Shown in pieces: positions 60,390 to 64,000 of a DNA stretch of 64,000 bases. The position numbers were made by a program, and so were the translations under genes. Every line of letters begins with the position of its first letter. Position 1 is the stretch's first letter. This stretch comes from Sequoia sempervirens (lineage: Eukaryota; Streptophyta; Pinopsida; Cupressales; Cupressaceae), in assembly GCA_007258455.2 (NCBI GenBank), contig VDFB02270651.1, positions 700,968,217 through 701,032,216 on the forward strand, in the 5' to 3' direction. Below the pieces are notes generated by a model. It did no database searches and had not been told where the DNA came from. It saw nothing but the letters and a program-made list of their open reading frames with translations.

Positions 60390-60520
60390 ATTACAATCCC
60401 TAAGTATATTGATCTTGGTAGTCCAGTTGTGGACGTCAAGATTAATGGGACCCTCATTTTGAGTACTTTGATAGACTTGGGGGCAGCCATCAATGTCATG
60501 ACAAAAGAAACAATGTAGTT
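60390..60520 (+). pseudogene. Retroelement aspartic protease
   Basis: The plus strand reads VKINGTLILSTLIDLGAAIN with VMTKETM, the Athila-type protease active-site region (D-[LS]-G-A). It is part of the 173-codon open stretch 59997-60518, whose earlier portion (LGQLKDVNIKIPLIQAIKDI, VLGNLADIMLGN) is the usual Athila linker. A TAG follows at 60516; pol resumes at 60558. Confidence 0.8.
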
Positions 60521-60557
60521 GCTTCAGTTGATCAACCTCAAGCCCACATAAAATGTT

Positions 60558-60986
60558 TTGCAATTAGTTGATAGGTCCACGGTCAAGCCTGAGGGAATTA
60601 TTGAAGATCTAGTTATTGCCTTGGATTCTTGGAAATACCCTGCAGACTTTATAGTGTTGCAACCCAAAGTTATTCTTGTGGGTTACCCACTCATCCAAGG
60701 CCGACCTTGGTTGGCAACAATCAATGCATTTATAGGTTGCAAGTCTGATAAAATGATAATATCCAATGAGACAATTACAAAGAACTTGGTTCTTTATACA
60801 CCTGCCCAACCATATGCAGATCTGGAGCACACCATTTGGCCCAATTTGGGTGAAGAGGAGGGAGATAACTATTCTTTGCAGACATTGATGACCATAGAGC
60901 ACAACCCCTTATTGGATGACCAAGATCAAGATGAGCTCATTGGTCATCAGTTCAAGAGTCATGAAAGGAGTTGGAAATTATGCTAG
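60558..60986 (+). pseudogene. Athila-like pol linker after protease
   Basis: A 142-codon open stretch with GIIEDLVIALDSWKYPADFI, QGRPWLATINAFIGCKSD and MIISN, the C-terminal half of the protease fold (GRPWL-T-A-I is typical), then an acidic spacer. It connects to the RT region through stops at 60984-61260. Confidence 0.7.
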
Positions 60987-61059
60987 GAAGGAAGTTAAAT
61001 ATCAACAATGCCTTGACAGAGGAACAACAGAATTCTCTGTAAACAGTGATGCAGGCACA

Positions 61060-62031
61060 CTAAGCCGCATATGCATGGTATTACCATGATATGAAGGGCA
61101 TAGATCTTGATCTATGCATGTATATGATTTACATTAATGATGGCTATAGAACTATAAGACAACCACAAAGACACATGAATCCAACTCTAAGAGAGATAGT
61201 GAAGGTTGAACTGTAAAAGCTTTTAGATGTAGGTTTTATATACACTATATTAGATAGTGAATGGGTTTCACCATTGGTAATAGTTCCCAAGAAGGTGGGA
61301 AATTGAGAGTTTGTGTTGATTACAGAGAACTAAATGTTGCCACAAGGAAGGATCACTTCGCATTGTCATTTATTGACCAAGTTCTTGATTCTTTGGCAAG
61401 AAAGAAATATTTCTCATTTCTTGATGGCTTTAGTGGTTATAACCAGATCAATATTGCACAAGAAGATCAAGATAATATCACGTTCACTTGCCCTCAGGGA
61501 GCCTATGAATATTTTGTCTTACCTTTTGGTTTGTGTAATGCTCCAACTACCTTTCAAAGAGTAGTACTCAACATATTTTCTGATTTTGCACATGATTACA
61601 TGGAGATATACATGGACGACTTCACCACTTATGGTGAAAGTTATGAGGAAGCTCTCAGTAACTTGGAAAAAGTGTTAAAAAGGTGTAAGGAACACAACTT
61701 ATCACTCAACAATGAGAAGTGTTTCATGATGATGACACAAGGAATAGTATTGGGACACTTTATATCCAGTGAAGGAATACAGGTTGATCCACACAAAATT
61801 GAGATAATATCTACCTTACCTATTCCTAAAAAACAAAGAGATATTAGGAGATTCCTTGGTCATGTAGGCTACTACAAGCGGTTTATCAAAGATTTTAGTA
61901 AGATTGTTTCACCTTTATTTGTTTTGTTGAGTAAAGACATTGAGTTTGAATGGACCTCTGAGTGTCAACACTCCTTTGAAGAACTAAAGAAAGCTCTAAC
62001 TCAAGCACCAGTGTTGAGAGGACCAAATTAG
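61060..62031 (+). pseudogene. Athila-like reverse transcriptase
   Basis: An early part (61060-61260) reads AWYYHDMKGI and LLDVGFIYTILDSEWVSPLV with several stops. The 257-codon open part (61261-62031) continues LRVCVDYRELN, YFSFLDGFSGYNQINIAQED, TFTCPQGAYEYFVLPFGLCN, YMDDFTTYGESYEEAL, GIVLGHFISSEGIQVDPHKI and IRRFLGHVGYYKRFIKDFSK. The YMDD active site is kept. A frame shift near 61300 (KVGN to GKLRV) separates the two parts. It would copy element RNA into DNA. Confidence 0.9.
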
Positions 62032-62415
62032 ACTCTCCCATTTCACATACATGCAAATGCTTTAGATTTTTCTATTAGGGCAGTCTTGGTTCAGAAAGAT
62101 GGTAATAAGGAGTATGCAATTTATTACATTAGCAAGAATCTTCAAGGGGCGGAATTAAACTACACTATAACTGAAAAAGAGATGCTTGTTGTAGTTTATG
62201 CTATTAATAAATTCAAACACTATATTACTAGCTATCTAGTCTTTTTCCATACACATCACACAACAATTAGGTATTTGATGAACAAGCCAATAGTTGGAGG
62301 TAGATTGGTAAGATGTCTACTTCTCTTACAAGAATTTGATATTACCATTGTAGATAAACCTAGAAGAGTAAACATGGTAGCAGATTTTCTATCAATACTA
62401 CGAACACAATCAACT
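62032..62415 (+). pseudogene. Athila-like RNase H
   Basis: Reads IHANALDFSIRAVLVQKDGN, YYISKNLQGAELNYTITEKE, VVYAINKFKHYI, THHTTIRYLMNKPI and LLLQEFDITIVDKP. The first catalytic Asp appears as Asn (HAN) and the Asp of the usual TDH as His (THH), so it should be inactive. One stop (62029) precedes it. Confidence 0.85.
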
Positions 62416-63520
62416 GAAAGAGTGGTGGATGATTCATTTCCTGATGAACACTTGTTTGCTTTGCAAGTACATACACCCTGGTATGTAGATATTGCTAATT
62501 ATTTGGTCATAGGGAAAATTCCACCACATTTCTCACCAAGAGAAAAGAGACAATTGGTTCATAAAAGTTTTCCTTACTCCTGGATATCTGGTTATTTGTT
62601 TTATATAGGGCCTGATAACATCATGAGAAGATGCATTAGAGAAGATGATATTTTTGATATTATGAAAGGATACCATGATGAACCAGTGGAGGAAATTTTG
62701 TAGCAAAGAGAATAGATTTTAAGATCCTCACAACTGTCTATTATTGGCCTACTCTACATAAAGATGTTAAATACACCAAAAGTTGTGATAGGTGTCAAAG
62801 GATAGGAAGACCAACAAAGAGTGACGAGATGCCTTTACAACCTCAGTTGACATTGGAACCTTTTGACAATTGGGGTTTAGACATCATTGGACAAATCTCT
62901 CCTACATCAAACAACAAGGAATATATCTGTGTTGGCAATAATTACTTGACAAAATGGGTGCAAGTGAAGTCCCTATAGTTTGCAAGAGATGGTACTATGG
63001 CTAAGTTTTTATATGAAGATATTTTTAGCAGGTATGGAGTACCTAGGGAAATAGTCACTGATCAAGGGCCCCAATTTACTTCTAATCTAATCACCAAGTT
63101 GGTTGAGGAATACCAAATCAGACATAAGAAATCCACACCCTATCATCCACAGGCTAATGGTCAAGTGGAGGTCACAAATAGGGAGATTGAAAGCATTCTC
63201 ACCAAGGTAGTGTAGCTGCATAGGAAAGATTGGGTTTCAAGATTACTTGAAGTAGTCTGGGTATATAGGACTACATGAAAAACAACCATTGGGTTTACAC
63301 CCTATGAGTTAGTTTATGGCAAGACAATAATCCTTCCTATTGAATTTGAATATAAAACATTGAGGACAATAGTAGATTTGGGAATGGATTTAATAGAAGC
63401 ACACAAAGAAAGGTTGCATTCTTTGAATGGGTTGAACGAGACAAGAATGGAAGTAATCCATCATACATAGGTAGTACAACAACAACGAATGAAATGGCAT
63501 GATCAGTATATAAAAACCAA
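62416..63520 (+). pseudogene. Athila-like integrase
   Basis: After a spacer, HHCC zinc-finger remnants read RMDFKILTTVYYWPTL-like text and KYTKSCDRCQRIGRPTK (about 62760-62815). The core has LDIIGQISPTSNNKEYI (62876), IVTDQGPQFTSNL (63048-63090) and HPQANGQVEVTNREIES (63145-63195), so the D, D and E of the catalytic triad are all visible. Stops at 62701, 62978 and 63214 and later interrupt it. Downstream, LVYGKTIILPIEFEYKTLR and DSRYKDFKVKF follow the usual C-terminal order. Confidence 0.88.
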
Positions 63521-64000
63521 AGAGTTCACTGTGGGAGATTGGGCCCTGTTATATGACTCAAGGTATAAAGATTTCAAGGTCAAATTCTAGTCTAGATGGC
63601 TCGACCCCTATGAAATTAACCAGGTTTACCCCAATGGATTCGTATATTTGCATACCATTGATGTAGTTCAGTTCTCACTTCTTGTTAATGGTCATAGACT
63701 GAAGTTATACAAGAAACTAATGCAATGTGATGGTTTCATCTTTTCATTGATCCAATAATATGGTGCTCAAAGTGAACCTGAAATAGAAACTGATTCACAA
63801 AGTCCTACATCAGTATTATGAGACATACCCAGCATGTCTGGTGATCCAGAGGTTGAGCTACACTACTCTACCCCTTAAATCACTCAGGCATAATTTCTCA
63901 TGCTTTAAAACCACATGCACACACAACACATTATCCATGATGTACACATTTTGCTCCACAAGGACCTATTTTTCAATTTATTTAGCATTTATTGGGACTT
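63521..64000 (+). other. 3' internal part of Athila-like element, window edge
   Basis: The integrase C-terminal tail is readable to about 63720 with stops (SRWLDPYEINQVYPNGF); beyond that no coding is seen. The element continues past the window; no 3' LTR start was found. Confidence 0.6.

Overview
This window looks like intergenic DNA from a large plant nuclear genome. The kinds of long terminal repeat (LTR) elements, the very old nested insertions and one gag-like N terminus fit a gymnosperm such as a conifer best; that is inference, not a measured result. It is AT-rich except for the first 3.3 kb and shows no bacterial or viral genome organisation. Almost everything recognisable is a transposable element. 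Host-gene traces are limited to one likely first exon (MOG1, minus strand), one intron-containing kinase pseudogene and a few unassigned ORFs.

Layout. 0-5.4 kb: an uninterrupted 1,066-codon ORF with a gag-like N terminus and no polymerase, followed by AT-rich non-coding DNA carrying a cluster of GCCGTACC words. 5.4-7.3 kb: a nearly perfect 466-bp tandem duplication and a small ORF with a 36-codon tandem repeat. 7.5-8.9 kb: minus-strand LINE reverse-transcriptase debris. 10-11 kb: a plus-strand ORF of unknown function, then the likely first exon and TATA box of a MOG1/RANGRF-family gene. About 11.1-19.5 kb: a decayed minus-strand Helitron with an RPA1-like gene and a Rep-helicase gene; a shorter related copy lacking RPA lies at about 22-23.8 kb. 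24-26.3 kb: short local duplications and AT-rich DNA.

26.4-42.2 kb: two long LTRs of one family in opposite orientation (26374-30280 plus; 35746-42182 minus) flank 5.5 kb that contains a Raf-like MAPKKK pseudogene. The minus-strand LTR appears to be the 3' LTR of a Ty3/gypsy element whose integrase remnant lies at about 51.2-51.9 kb. That element was split by a near full-length L1-type LINE (about 43366-49440, minus) with a matching short target duplication.

53.35-64 kb: the 5' part of an Athila-like Ty3/gypsy element (plus strand): a long probable LTR holding a solo LTR of another family with perfect 5-bp target duplications, a decayed primer-binding site, then gag, protease, RT, RNase H and integrase, all broken by stop codons. 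The 3' LTR is beyond the window.

I found no CRISPR array, rRNA, tRNA or prokaryotic operon. The least explained items are the intact 1,066-codon ORF and the small duplicated exon associated with the Helitron.
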